This document shows positions 9,132 to 17,710 of a DNA stretch of 64,000 nt, piece after piece. The DNA comes from Bacillus_BD sp963765265 (GTDB lineage Bacteria > Bacillota > Bacilli > Bacillales > Cytobacillaceae), in NCBI GenBank assembly GCA_963765265.1, contig CAVXVN010000008.1, positions 1 to 64,000 on the forward strand, read 5' to 3'. The position numbers and the translations under genes were made by a program. The first letter of the stretch is position 1. Every line of letters starts with the position of its first letter. The notes below the pieces were generated by a model that saw nothing but the letters and a program-made list of their open reading frames with translations, was not told the DNA's origin and searched no databases.

Positions 9132-10100
9132 TTGCTACAACAACTCAATCTGCGACTGAATAAAATGATGCCACTTATAACACCCATTAGTATCGTTTTA
9201 GGAATTATTTTTTCTGCCTATTTAAAGGACCTTTCGTTCTTAGTCCCTTGGCTTTTTGCCTGTATGACTTTTGAGGGAAGTTTAGGGATGAATCTTAAAT
9301 CCTTAAAAGATGCTCTTGCACACCCATTTCCTGTTTTTATTACCTTAGGAATCCTACATATACTGATGCCACTTTGGGCTTGGGCTGTTGGACATGTTGC
9401 TTTTAGTGGCGATTCCTACATCATTACCGGTCTTGTTCTAGGTATGGTGATTCCAACTGGTGTTACGAGTTTTATTTGGGTATCCATTTATAAAGGGAAT
9501 TCAGCGCTAACACTTGCGATTATATTAATTGACTCCTTATTGTCTCCCTTCATCGTCCCTTACAGTTTGTCCCTTTTTGTTGGTCAAAAAGTGGAAATGG
9601 ATACTTCTGGTATGATGAGCGGTTTACTTTTTATGATTGTTATCCCCTCTATTGCTGGTATGATTTTAAATGAACTGACAAAAGGAAAAATAAAAGACGT
9701 TTGGAAACCTAGGTTAGCTCCCATTTCAAAAGTATTCCTTAGTTTGGTCGTCATGTTAAATGGGGCTGTAATTGCTCCTTATTTCAAACATATAGAACTA
9801 AAACTCATTTTTACTATTTTAGTAGTCCTATTTATTTCGATATTCGGATATGTATTTTCATTCACCATTGCTAAGTTGTTGAAGTTCGACCGGGAAATGG
9901 TGGTTACCTTAACCTATTCAAGTGGCATGAGAAATATTAGTGCAGGCTCTGTTATTGCTATATCCTATTTTCCTTCCTCCGTTGTAGTCGTTGTGGTAGT
10001 AGGAATGCTTTTCCAGCAAACCATTGCTTCTGTATTTGGAACATTTCTTGATAAGCACTACAACCAACAAGTGGAAGAAACCCATAGAATCACTGGGTAA
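9132..10100 (+). CDS. Bile acid:sodium symporter (BASS) family transporter
   Basis: A 322-residue membrane protein with about nine or ten helices and the BASS/YocS features GMVIPTGVTSFIW and the crossover-type YSSGMRNISAGSV segment. These carriers move organic anions (keto acids, pantoate or similar) with Na+; the substrate here is not predictable. Start is TTG 9132 after AAGGGAGAG. It stands alone on the plus strand and shares a strong bidirectional terminator with the B12-type regulator gene. Confidence 0.82.
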   Translation: MLQQLNLRLNKMMPLITPISIVLGIIFSAYLKDLSFLVPWLFACMTFEGSLGMNLKSLKDALAHPFPVFITLGILHILMPLWAWAVGHVAFSGDSYIITGLVLGMVIPTGVTSFIWVSIYKGNSALTLAIILIDSLLSPFIVPYSLSLFVGQKVEMDTSGMMSGLLFMIVIPSIAGMILNELTKGKIKDVWKPRLAPISKVFLSLVVMLNGAVIAPYFKHIELKLIFTILVVLFISIFGYVFSFTIAKLLKFDREMVVTLTYSSGMRNISAGSVIAISYFPSSVVVVVVVGMLFQQTIASVFGTFLDKHYNQQVEETHRITG

Positions 10101-10125
10101 AAGCGTAACATTCTATTAAAAATTA

Positions 10126-10161
10126 AACCGGGATTATGTCAACCAACATAATCCCGATTTA
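10126..10161. terminator. Bidirectional terminator
   Basis: CGGGATTATGT and ACATAATCCCG form a perfect stem with AAA/TTT flanks between convergent genes. Confidence 0.85.
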
Positions 10162-10170
10162 AAGTTAAAA

Positions 10171-11091
10171 TTAGATCGTTGCTTTCCCCTCCAAAATGTC
10201 ATCGATCACATCACTTACAATGATGGTATGTAAATGGTGATTCTTCGTGTACTCCGATGATCCACTGCCTCCAAGATAAAACTTTATTTTCTTGTTTTCT
10301 GATGCGAATTGATCAAGATCCCTTAACATATTCGGATCTTTTTCAAAAGGAATGGTCGTTGATGCTGAGAGCAGAACAAGATCAGGCTTTAGTTTTCCTA
10401 CTAACGATTCAATAGAGCCTGGTGCCGGAGAAGACCCGATCAAAATCGTTCTCCATCCTCGCATCAAGAAATGTAATAAAAGAATATGCATTGGAATTTC
10501 ATGCTGCTCAAAGGGTAAACAAGCACCGACTACAAATGGTGCATCTTCCCTCGTTCGAAAGTTTCGTCGAATTTGCACTAAAAAGTCTCGAACGACAAGA
10601 CTTGAGACCGACTCCTGATATTCATTCCATTCTCGTTTTTCCCATTTGTTTCCTACTTCCTTTAAAAAAGGAACAACGACTTCTGTTAAAAATTTTGATA
10701 ATCCGAAGTGATAATATGCTTTTTGTAAAATATAATATAATTCGAATTCCTCACAATTCGATCCTTTTTCGAGAAGTTGTAGCACATAATCATTCAATCC
10801 ACTATTCGGTTGAATCCATTCCGGTATCCTTTCAATGGGATTTTCAGTATTCTTATATTCTTTTACTAAAACCACAGCTTGTTTAATAGAGTACCCTTGT
10901 TCCGAAAGTTCCTTCACTTTCATCAAGGTATTCACATCTTTTTCATTGTAAATTCTATAACCATTTTCTAATCTTTCAGGATGAACAAGATCATATCTCT
11001 CTTCCCATTTACGAATTACTTGTTTCGAAAGTCCTGTCATAGCAGCAACTTGTTGTATATAAAACTGACCATGTAAGGGAACTTGATTCAT
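10171..11091 (-). CDS. MerR-type regulator with C-terminal B12-binding domain (CarH-like)
   Basis: A 306-residue regulator. Residues about 10-75 are a MerR winged helix (YIQQVAAMTGLSKQVIRKWE, NGYRIYNEKDV). About 100-185 is the helical B12-cap domain and 185-306 a Rossmann B12-binding domain with the base-off ligand motif E195-x-H197 and the loop LIGSSPAPGS. CarH photoreceptors carry W-x9-E-H in the cap; here W150-x9-E160 is kept but the following residue is Ser161. So it is probably cobalamin-binding, but light sensing is uncertain. It is divergent from hrtB, with its own promoter facing away. Targets are likely its own promoter or the adjacent exporter. Confidence 0.85.
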   Translation of the reverse strand: MNQVPLHGQFYIQQVAAMTGLSKQVIRKWEERYDLVHPERLENGYRIYNEKDVNTLMKVKELSEQGYSIKQAVVLVKEYKNTENPIERIPEWIQPNSGLNDYVLQLLEKGSNCEEFELYYILQKAYYHFGLSKFLTEVVVPFLKEVGNKWEKREWNEYQESVSSLVVRDFLVQIRRNFRTREDAPFVVGACLPFEQHEIPMHILLLHFLMRGWRTILIGSSPAPGSIESLVGKLKPDLVLLSASTTIPFEKDPNMLRDLDQFASENKKIKFYLGGSGSSEYTKNHHLHTIIVSDVIDDILEGKATI

Positions 11092-11148
11092 GATTTTCTT
11101 CCTTTCAACATTTCATTGATTGCTGCGAATACTTCTTCATATACATCA

Positions 11149-11177
11149 AGTATAGCGAAACCATCATTTTTGTACAA
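11149..11177 (-). promoter_or_regulatory. Candidate sigma-A promoter of the B12-MerR gene
   Basis: On the minus strand TTGTAC, 17-bp spacer, TATACT, about 60 bp before the start codon. The -35 lies in TTGTACAA, which may also be a regulator half-site. Confidence 0.5.
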
Positions 11178-11213
11178 CGTTTCCTAATAAACATTATACG
11201 AAAAGGAGAAACA

Positions 11214-11252
11214 ATGAACAAACACACTATTTTATTGTCAAAAGTTTTTTAA
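11214..11252 (+). CDS. Possible 12-codon leader peptide upstream of hrtB
   Basis: AAAAGGAGAAACAATG gives a strong ribosome site and ATG, followed by 12 codons (MNKHTILLSKVF) and TAA. It lies before the hrtB promoter proposed here (-35 at 11271), so it would be translated only from an upstream start. It may be chance or a remnant. Confidence 0.25.
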   Translation: MNKHTILLSKVF

Positions 11253-11270
11253 AAATTAATATACAAACAT

Positions 11271-11299
11271 TTGACGTAACTTATTCCATATGACATTAT
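11271..11299 (+). promoter_or_regulatory. Candidate promoter of hrtBA
   Basis: TTGACG, 17-bp spacer, CATTAT, 45 bp before the hrtB ATG. Confidence 0.4.
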
Positions 11300-11343
11300 T
11301 AAACCATTGAACAATATTGAATTCAAAAAAAGGATGTGAAAGA

Positions 11344-12411
11344 ATGTTCCTAGCTTGGAATGAAATTAAAAAGTATAAATTGCGATTTATATTAATTACA
11401 GGTGTTTTAATGCTCGTTGCTTATTTAGTATTCTTTTTATCTGGCCTTGCAACTGGACTCGCTAATCTTAATCGAGAATCAGTTGATAAATGGAATGCAA
11501 ATGGAATTATCTTAACAGAGGATTCCGACAAAAGTATCTATCAATCATCCATGACACTTGATGTCCTTGATGATGTTACGGCTGATGACATGGCTGTAAT
11601 CGGTCAAATCAATGCGATTGCCAATAATGGTGATAACAAGAAAAATATTTCTTTATTTGGAATTAATAAAGAGGAATTCATCATGCCAACCGTAACGGAA
11701 GGAAAACCATTTTCAAATGAAAATGAAGTCATTGCAAATGATTCGTTGAAGGATGACGGGTTTAAATTAGGTGATGAAATAAGTTTGTCGTCTTCAGAAG
11801 TAAAACTAACTATTGTTGGCTTTACAGATAACTCAAAGTTTAATGCAGCACCTGTTCTCTACGCAGACTTAACTACTTTTCATCATGTTAAATATGGCGA
11901 TGCTGCTGATCTAAATAAGGATCAAATTAACGGTGTTGTCCTTAAAACAAATGATTTATCTAAAGTAAATCTAGATTCAGATTTAGAAGTGATCGAGATT
12001 GAGGAGTTTATAAGTAATTTACCTGGTTACACAGAACAAAAATTGACCTTAAACTTTATGATCTATTTCTTATTTATCATATCTGCTGTTATTGTTTCTA
12101 TATTCCTATACGTATTAACCGTACAAAAAATCAGTATGTTTGGTGTGATGAAAGCACAAGGAATTTCGAACCTCTATTTATCTCAATCTGTCATCGCGCA
12201 AACTTTTATTCTATCAGCCATTGGGATTATTATAGGTTTTATATTGACCGTCATTACGGGTTCCTTTTTACCTAGCGCTGTTCCTGTAGCCTTTGATTAT
12301 GGAACCATGATGATTTACGGGGCAATATTAATCCTTGTAGCCATACTGGGAGCCGTATTCTCTGTATCGACCATTGTAAAAGTAGATCCTTTAAAAGCGA
12401 TTGGAGGTTAA
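11344..12411 (+). CDS. hrtB: ABC transporter permease, HrtB-like (FtsX/MacB fold)
   Basis: A 355-residue permease: membrane helix at residues about 15-37 (LRFILITGVLMLVAYLVFFL), a large external domain of about 190 residues, then three helices and the C-terminal coupling segment KVDPLKAIGG. The layout and motifs resemble HrtB of Staphylococcus and Bacillus, which exports excess heme with HrtA. ATG 11344 is chosen within the AAGGATGTGAAAGA context. It is 3 bp from the ATPase gene. No HssRS sensor pair is adjacent; a general lipoprotein or peptide export role is the alternative. Confidence 0.75.
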   Translation: MFLAWNEIKKYKLRFILITGVLMLVAYLVFFLSGLATGLANLNRESVDKWNANGIILTEDSDKSIYQSSMTLDVLDDVTADDMAVIGQINAIANNGDNKKNISLFGINKEEFIMPTVTEGKPFSNENEVIANDSLKDDGFKLGDEISLSSSEVKLTIVGFTDNSKFNAAPVLYADLTTFHHVKYGDAADLNKDQINGVVLKTNDLSKVNLDSDLEVIEIEEFISNLPGYTEQKLTLNFMIYFLFIISAVIVSIFLYVLTVQKISMFGVMKAQGISNLYLSQSVIAQTFILSAIGIIIGFILTVITGSFLPSAVPVAFDYGTMMIYGAILILVAILGAVFSVSTIVKVDPLKAIGG

Positions 12412-12414
12412 ATA

Positions 12415-13125
12415 ATGGCTATCTTAGAGTTAAATCAAGTAAGGAAATCTTTTGGTGAAGGTCATAAACGAGTTGACGCTTTAAAAGAAACTAATTTTTC
12501 TGCAGAAAAGGGAGAACTCATTGCTGTAATCGGACCTTCTGGTTCAGGGAAAAGTACTTTTTTAACCATTTCAGGCGGTTTACAGTCCCCTTCTAGTGGG
12601 AATATTATGATTAATAATCAAAACCTTTCAGCATTAAATGAAAAAAAACGATCAAGGATTCGACTTAAAGAAATTGGCTTTATTCTTCAAGCCTCTAATT
12701 TAATTCCTTTTTTAACAGTCGATAAACAAATGAAACTATTAGACAAAGTAAAGAAAGAGAATATGTCAAAGAGTGAATTAGCCCAGTTGTGTATGGACTT
12801 GGGTATTGATGAACTTCGCGGTAAATACCCGGCAGATCTATCTGGTGGAGAACGTCAGCGGGTAGCGATCGCAAAAGCTTTGTATAGTAACCCTTCGATC
12901 ATATTAGCCGATGAACCAACGGCCTCTCTTGATTCTGATCGTGCCTATGAAGTTATGGAACTATTAAAATATGAAACAAAGAATAAGAATACCACTACGA
13001 TTGTTGTCACACATGATACACGTCTTATTCATTATTGTGACAATGTATATCATATGACAGATGGTGTCCTTACATTAGAAACAGAGAGTTCCCACAGAGA
13101 CATAAATGAAATGTCTCGATCATAA
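12415..13125 (+). CDS. hrtA: ABC transporter ATP-binding protein, HrtA-like
   Basis: A 236-residue ATPase of the LolD/MacB class: Walker A GPSGSGKST (about 38-46), Q-loop FILQASNLIPFL, signature LSGGERQRVAIAKAL, Walker B ILADEPTASLD and the H-loop VVTHD. It pairs with the permease encoded 3 bp upstream to form an HrtBA-type exporter. Ends at a strong terminator shared with tkt. Confidence 0.85.
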   Translation: MAILELNQVRKSFGEGHKRVDALKETNFSAEKGELIAVIGPSGSGKSTFLTISGGLQSPSSGNIMINNQNLSALNEKKRSRIRLKEIGFILQASNLIPFLTVDKQMKLLDKVKKENMSKSELAQLCMDLGIDELRGKYPADLSGGERQRVAIAKALYSNPSIILADEPTASLDSDRAYEVMELLKYETKNKNTTTIVVTHDTRLIHYCDNVYHMTDGVLTLETESSHRDINEMSRS

Positions 13126-13133
13126 AATCAATA

Positions 13134-13176
13134 TAAAAAAGGAAATCTGCTTTTATGAGGCAGATTTCCTTTTTTA
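13134..13176. terminator. Bidirectional terminator hrtA/tkt
   Basis: AAAAAAGGAAATCTGC and GCAGATTTCCTTTTTT pair perfectly around a 9-nt loop. Confidence 0.9.
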
Positions 13177-13226
13177 TTGTTTGATTCTCAAAACGAATTT
13201 AAGAAATGGATCGACATATTCTTATT

Positions 13227-15233
13227 TTAGTTTTGCAGTAGTGCTTTTACATGAGCCACAACATTTTCAACTGTAAAGCCATATTCTGCAAGGACTTTAT
13301 TAGCTGGTGCAGAAGCTCCAAACTGATCAATTGCAAGTACTTCCCCTTCATCACCTGCATAACGGTGCCATCCAAGAGATGAACCCATTTCGATCGCAAG
13401 ACGTTTCTTCACAGTTTTCGGAATCACGCTTTCTTTATACTCTTTCGATTGTGCTTCAAAACGATCCCATGATGGCATGCTAACAACAGATGCATGGATC
13501 CCTTCGCCTTCTAATACTTTTTGGGCTTCAACAGCAAGACTAACTTCTGATCCAGTAGCAAGTAACAAGACATCCGCATTTTCTTGATTGGAAGGAGAAA
13601 CCACATAGGCACCTTTTGAAACTCCGTCATAAGCTTCATCAACTGTACCTTTTAGAGTTGGTAAGTCTTGTCTTGTTAAAATAAGTGCAGTTGGTTTATC
13701 CGTTGATTCAATGGCAAGTTTCCAAGCAGCAGCCGTTTCATTTCCATCAGCTGGACGTATGATAGACAGATTCGGCATTGCCCGTAATGCAGCTAACTGT
13801 TCAATCGGTTCATGAGTCGGTCCATCTTCCCCTACTGCGATACTATCATGTGTAAATACATAAGTTACCGGTAGATTCATTAATGCTGCCAAACGGATAG
13901 CAGGACGTAAATAATCAGAGAATACAAAGAATGTACCTCCAAACACCTTCACACCACCATGTAGAGCCATTCCATTTAACGCAGCACCCATAGCGAATTC
14001 ACGTACACCAAACCAGATATTACGGCCATCGTATGAACCTGGTAAAAAGTCTGAAGTACCTTTAATTAATGTTTTATTTGAACCAGCAAGGTCAGCAGAT
14101 CCACCAAATAAAGTAGGTAGATTTTTAGCAATGGCATTCAGTGCTTCACCAGATGAAGCACGGCTTGCAAGACTTTTCCCTTCTTCATACACTGGAAGAT
14201 CTTTACTCCAGCCTTCAGGTAATTCATTGCGAATCGCACTTTCGAATTGTTTACCTAATTCAGGAAACTCATTCTTATATTGAGTGAAAAGTTCTGTCCA
14301 TTCTTTTTCTTTATTTTGCCCATTTTCAACAATTAGCTTATTAAAATGGTCATAAACTTCCGCTGGAACATGAAAGTCTTCTTCAAATGTCCAGTTGTAA
14401 GCTTCTTTTGTTAATTTGATTTCTTCTGCACCAAGTGGCGCACCATGTGAAGCTGATTTACCCGCTTTATTTGGTGAACCATAGCCAATGACTGTGCGAA
14501 CTTCAATCAAAGTAGGTCTTAATGAATCTTGTTTTGATTCTTCAATTGCTTTAGAAATTTCGTTTAAATCATTTCCATCTTCTACTCGTAAATACTGCCA
14601 TCCATATGCTTTAAAGCGATTTTCAACACTTTCAGAAAACGATTGATTTAAATCGCCATCAAGAGAAATATCGTTTGAATCATAAAGAACCACTAATCTT
14701 CCAAGTTTTAAATGACCAGCTAATGAAGCAGCTTCTGCTGAAACACCTTCCATTAAGTCGCCATCACCACAAAGACTATATGTATAATGATCCACAATTG
14801 GATAATTGTCTTTATTGTAAACCTCAGCTAAATGACGTTCTGCCATTGCCATCCCTACACCCATGGCAATACCTTGTCCAAGTGGACCAGTTGTTGCCTC
14901 AACACCCGCTGTATGGCGATATTCAGGATGTCCAGGTGTTTTACTTCCCCATTGGCGGAACTCTTTAAGGTCATCTAAACTAAGATCATAACCTGAAAGA
15001 TGAAGAAGGCTATATAGCAATGCAGAACCATGTCCAGCAGATAACACAAAACGATCACGGTTAAACCAATTTGGATTTTTTGGATTGTGATTCATATAAC
15101 GGCTCCATAAAGTATACGCCATCGGAGCTGCACCCATAGGCATACCTGGGTGACCCGAATTTGCTTTTTCAATCGCATCAATCGATAAAGTACGAATTGA
15201 TGCGATTGCTAATGAATCGATTTGATTAAACAT
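13227..15233 (-). CDS. tkt: Transketolase
   Basis: Transfers two-carbon units between sugar phosphates in the pentose phosphate pathway, using thiamine diphosphate and Mg. Full length (668 residues) with N-terminal PP domain (SAGHGSALLYSLLHLSGY, GPLGQGIAMGVGMA, GDGDLMEGVS), central Pyr domain (FGGSADLAGSNKT, FTHDSIAVGEDGPTHEP) and C-terminal domain (VLLLATGSEVSLAV). Essentially a standard Bacillus Tkt. Its position beside ynzC, yneB, yneA and lexA is as in B. subtilis. Confidence 0.97.
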   Translation of the reverse strand: MFNQIDSLAIASIRTLSIDAIEKANSGHPGMPMGAAPMAYTLWSRYMNHNPKNPNWFNRDRFVLSAGHGSALLYSLLHLSGYDLSLDDLKEFRQWGSKTPGHPEYRHTAGVEATTGPLGQGIAMGVGMAMAERHLAEVYNKDNYPIVDHYTYSLCGDGDLMEGVSAEAASLAGHLKLGRLVVLYDSNDISLDGDLNQSFSESVENRFKAYGWQYLRVEDGNDLNEISKAIEESKQDSLRPTLIEVRTVIGYGSPNKAGKSASHGAPLGAEEIKLTKEAYNWTFEEDFHVPAEVYDHFNKLIVENGQNKEKEWTELFTQYKNEFPELGKQFESAIRNELPEGWSKDLPVYEEGKSLASRASSGEALNAIAKNLPTLFGGSADLAGSNKTLIKGTSDFLPGSYDGRNIWFGVREFAMGAALNGMALHGGVKVFGGTFFVFSDYLRPAIRLAALMNLPVTYVFTHDSIAVGEDGPTHEPIEQLAALRAMPNLSIIRPADGNETAAAWKLAIESTDKPTALILTRQDLPTLKGTVDEAYDGVSKGAYVVSPSNQENADVLLLATGSEVSLAVEAQKVLEGEGIHASVVSMPSWDRFEAQSKEYKESVIPKTVKKRLAIEMGSSLGWHRYAGDEGEVLAIDQFGASAPANKVLAEYGFTVENVVAHVKALLQN

Positions 15234-15498
15234 AAAATAAACATCCTTTCCTTTTCATATCGAATCATCCTACGTCCAATATCTCATAGAATAATCCACT
15301 ACTCATTTTATATTATAATCGAGTAAGTTCTAGAAACAACAAATTCCGCAAAAAAACTCATAAAAACATCGCAATACGTAACCTGTTTAATTGATTCATT
15401 TCGTCTTTTTTCTATTCTTTCAAATAAGAAAATAGAGCAAAACTTTGATGTGGTTAATGGAATTCGACACATTTACAAAATTTTGCTCCATATTTTAA

Positions 15499-15738
15499 TT
15501 AATGTAAACGACTGCTACTATTTCGTTGCAATTGTTTTAGTTTTTCAGGTGTTACATCATTTCCTTTTGGATCAACTATACTAACAGATTTTAATGTATT
15601 TAACATAGAATCGCGGAAAGTCTGTAAATACTCTCCCCTAAGTTTTGATTGTTCTTTTGCTTCTTGCTCTGTCAACTTTGTTTTCTTTGCTTTATTTGCT
15701 AATTCATTTATTCGAGCTAACTTTTCTTTTGATAGCAT
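15499..15738 (-). CDS. ynzC: DUF896/UPF0291 protein YnzC
   Basis: A 79-residue helical protein (LSKEKLARINELANKAKK, TEQEAKEQSKLRGEYLQ), as in the small, SOS-linked YnzC family of B. subtilis. Function unresolved. ATG 15738 follows AAGGAGGACATA. It is downstream of yneB in the LexA-controlled run, though separated by about 85 bp. A weak hairpin at 15434-15489 (GAGCAAAA/TTTTGCTC) may end the transcript. Confidence 0.9.
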   Translation of the reverse strand: MLSKEKLARINELANKAKKTKLTEQEAKEQSKLRGEYLQTFRDSMLNTLKSVSIVDPKGNDVTPEKLKQLQRNSSSRLH

Positions 15739-15823
15739 TATGTCCTCCTTTTTTGTAGATGTTCTTATCATTTATATCTCATAGGATACAATACATCTTA
15801 CAAAAAACAAGCATGTTTCTCAA

Positions 15824-16480
15824 CTAATTTGTATCTTTGACTAAATTCTCTTCATATTCTTTATATCTACGGTGCACAGTTGCCTTTGAAATGGAATATC
15901 CAAATCCCCTTAAGGTGGCTGCAATTTCTGAAAATGTAAGACCATTTTGTCGAAGTCGGATCAGTTCATCGATTGGCGCTGTAATACGTTCTCGGCCAGC
16001 ATTTTTCCCTTGATTCTTTAAATTACGTTGAGGCTTATAGCCATTATGCACGGCCCTTTGCATTCCACGTTTAATTTTTATATTATGTAGCTTTCTCTGA
16101 TATTCCTCAACCATCCCCACGATTTGTAATACCATAGAATCAGATTCGGAAAGTTGTAATTCTCCATTATTTGAAATGCTATAAAGTTTTACCCCTTCCT
16201 TCATGATGCAATGAAGGAGGGCTATTTTTGCATTTCCTCTCCCTAATCTTGTTTCATCTTGAATCAATAAAACTGAAATATGCTTATCTCTTATTAAATC
16301 CAACACTTCTAATATTCCATCACGATCTAATTCATAACCACTCTCTTGCTCTTTAATGACCTTTTCAACTTCAAAATGATTCTCCTTCGCTAAAGCAAGT
16401 AATTCTTCCTCTTGCCTTTGAAGCGATGTTTCTTGAGCTTCTTTATTTGTGCTTACCCTGCAATAAACAATAGCTTTCAT
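15824..16480 (-). CDS. yneB: YneB-like serine recombinase (resolvase)
   Basis: A 218-residue small serine recombinase: catalytic Ser in YCRVSTNKEAQETSLQRQ, the R-x-x-R region LIQDETRLGRGN, the long E-helix, and a C-terminal HTH (GLTFSEIAATLRGFGYSISK). In B. subtilis yneB is co-transcribed with yneA and ynzC in the SOS regulon; its DNA target is not known. ATG 16480 is preceded by AGGTGA. A chromosomal, not obviously mobile, copy. Confidence 0.9.
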   Translation of the reverse strand: MKAIVYCRVSTNKEAQETSLQRQEEELLALAKENHFEVEKVIKEQESGYELDRDGILEVLDLIRDKHISVLLIQDETRLGRGNAKIALLHCIMKEGVKLYSISNNGELQLSESDSMVLQIVGMVEEYQRKLHNIKIKRGMQRAVHNGYKPQRNLKNQGKNAGRERITAPIDELIRLRQNGLTFSEIAATLRGFGYSISKATVHRRYKEYEENLVKDTN

Positions 16481-16501
16481 TTGTTTCACCTATCATTTCT
16501 A

Positions 16502-16822
16502 TTACTTACTAGCTAAATTTTGGACCTCAATTGTCTCATTTGTATTCATTTTAATAGGAATAATTAAATCTTCTCCTGCAAAAATATAGTCACCTGAAAT
16601 TCCGTTGTGTGTTTCAACCCACTCCACAAATTGCCCTTCTGAAAGTCCATGTTCGTCTTCATACTTTTCAGAAATGGTCCATAGGGATTCGCCTTCCGTA
16701 ACAGTAATGGTCAAATACGAATCTTGTGTTACCGATAAATTTATTTTAACAAATAATAAGGCTATCAAACTAAAAATCACTAGAATAATAGTATATGAGT
16801 AATTTCTCCACAACTTTTTCAC
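16502..16822 (-). CDS. yneA: SOS cell division suppressor YneA
   Basis: YneA halts septum completion during the SOS response. About 106 residues: N-terminal membrane segment (SYTIILVIFSLIALLFV) and an extracellular LysM domain (ITVTEGESLWTISEKY ... IFAGEDLIIPI) that binds cell wall. GTG 16822 is chosen because GAGG sits 8 bases upstream; another GTG three codons earlier lies in that site. Divergent from lexA, with LexA boxes in between. Confidence 0.92.
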   Translation of the reverse strand: MKKLWRNYSYTIILVIFSLIALLFVKINLSVTQDSYLTITVTEGESLWTISEKYEDEHGLSEGQFVEWVETHNGISGDYIFAGEDLIIPIKMNTNETIEVQNLASK

Positions 16823-16839
16823 TTTCAGCACCTCATTTA

Positions 16840-16919
16840 GGAATATATGTTCGTTTTTTGTATTTTTATTATAATACGAACATTTGTTTTATGTCAATAA
16901 TTATTCGAACTTATGTTTG
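16840..16919. promoter_or_regulatory. LexA (DinR) operator cluster between yneA and lexA
   Basis: Three candidate boxes related to the Bacillus consensus CGAACRNRYGTTYC: CGAACATATATTCC on the minus strand (16840-16853, weaker), CGAACATTTGTTTT (16877-16890) and CGAACTTATGTTTG (16906-16919). They lie in the 150-bp divergent region, consistent with LexA repressing both itself and the yneA operon. Confidence 0.8.
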
Positions 16920-16980
16920 TGATAATATTTTCTTCATGTTATAATATTGGTATAAGAAAAGGGTTAAGGGGTGAATAAAA

Positions 16981-17604
16981 TTGACAAAACTATCCAAACG
17001 ACAACAAGATATTCTTGAATTCATTAAAAAAGAAGTAAAATCCAAAGGTTATCCACCTTCTGTAAGAGAAATCGGAGAAGCTGTTGGTTTAGCATCAAGC
17101 TCGACGGTTCATGGTCATTTATCAAGACTTGAAAGCAAGGGTCTAATTAGAAGAGATCCAACTAAACCAAGAGCCATTGAAGTATTATCAGTAGACCCAG
17201 ATACACATATTCCTAAAAGTAAAGTAATCAATGTACCAATTGTTGGAAAAGTTACGGCTGGACAACCCATTACAGCCATTGAGAATGTAGAGGAATTCTT
17301 TCCATTGCCTGAACGGCTTGCACCATCCGATGAACAACTATTCATGCTAGAGATTATGGGTGAAAGTATGATCGAAGCTGGAATACTAGACGGAGATCTT
17401 GTCATTGTTCGTCAACAAACTACAGCAAACAACGGTGATATTGTAGTTGCCATGACAGACGAGAACGAAGCTACAGTGAAACGGTTCTTTAAAGAGAAGG
17501 ATTACTTCCGTTTACAACCAGAAAATTCAACAATGGATCCTATTATTCTCCAAAATGTTAGTATATTAGGTAAAGTAATTGGTGTTTATAGACATATTCA
17601 TTAA
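16981..17604 (+). CDS. lexA: LexA repressor
   Basis: SOS repressor, 207 residues. N-terminal winged helix (QQDILEFIKKEVKSKGYPPS, SSSTVHGHLSRLE) and C-terminal S24 autoprotease with cleavage site Ala93-Gly94 (KVTAG), Ser129 (GESM) and Lys167 (TVKRF). Cleavage on RecA filaments derepresses yneA and others. TTG start with AAGGGGTG upstream. All catalytic residues intact. Confidence 0.97.
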   Translation: MTKLSKRQQDILEFIKKEVKSKGYPPSVREIGEAVGLASSSTVHGHLSRLESKGLIRRDPTKPRAIEVLSVDPDTHIPKSKVINVPIVGKVTAGQPITAIENVEEFFPLPERLAPSDEQLFMLEIMGESMIEAGILDGDLVIVRQQTTANNGDIVVAMTDENEATVKRFFKEKDYFRLQPENSTMDPIILQNVSILGKVIGVYRHIH

Positions 17605-17646
17605 TAACGGTTCGATAACTACCTTATTTATATCCTTCCGCAACAA

Positions 17647-17694
17647 CAAAAAGACGAAAGACAAATCAAATAATGATTACGTCTTTCGTCTTTT
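17647..17694. terminator. Bidirectional terminator lexA/desR
   Basis: AAAAGACGAAAGAC and GTCTTTCGTCTTTT form a perfect 14-bp stem between convergent genes. Confidence 0.88.
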
Positions 17695-17710
17695 ATGTGA
17701 TGGCTTTCCT

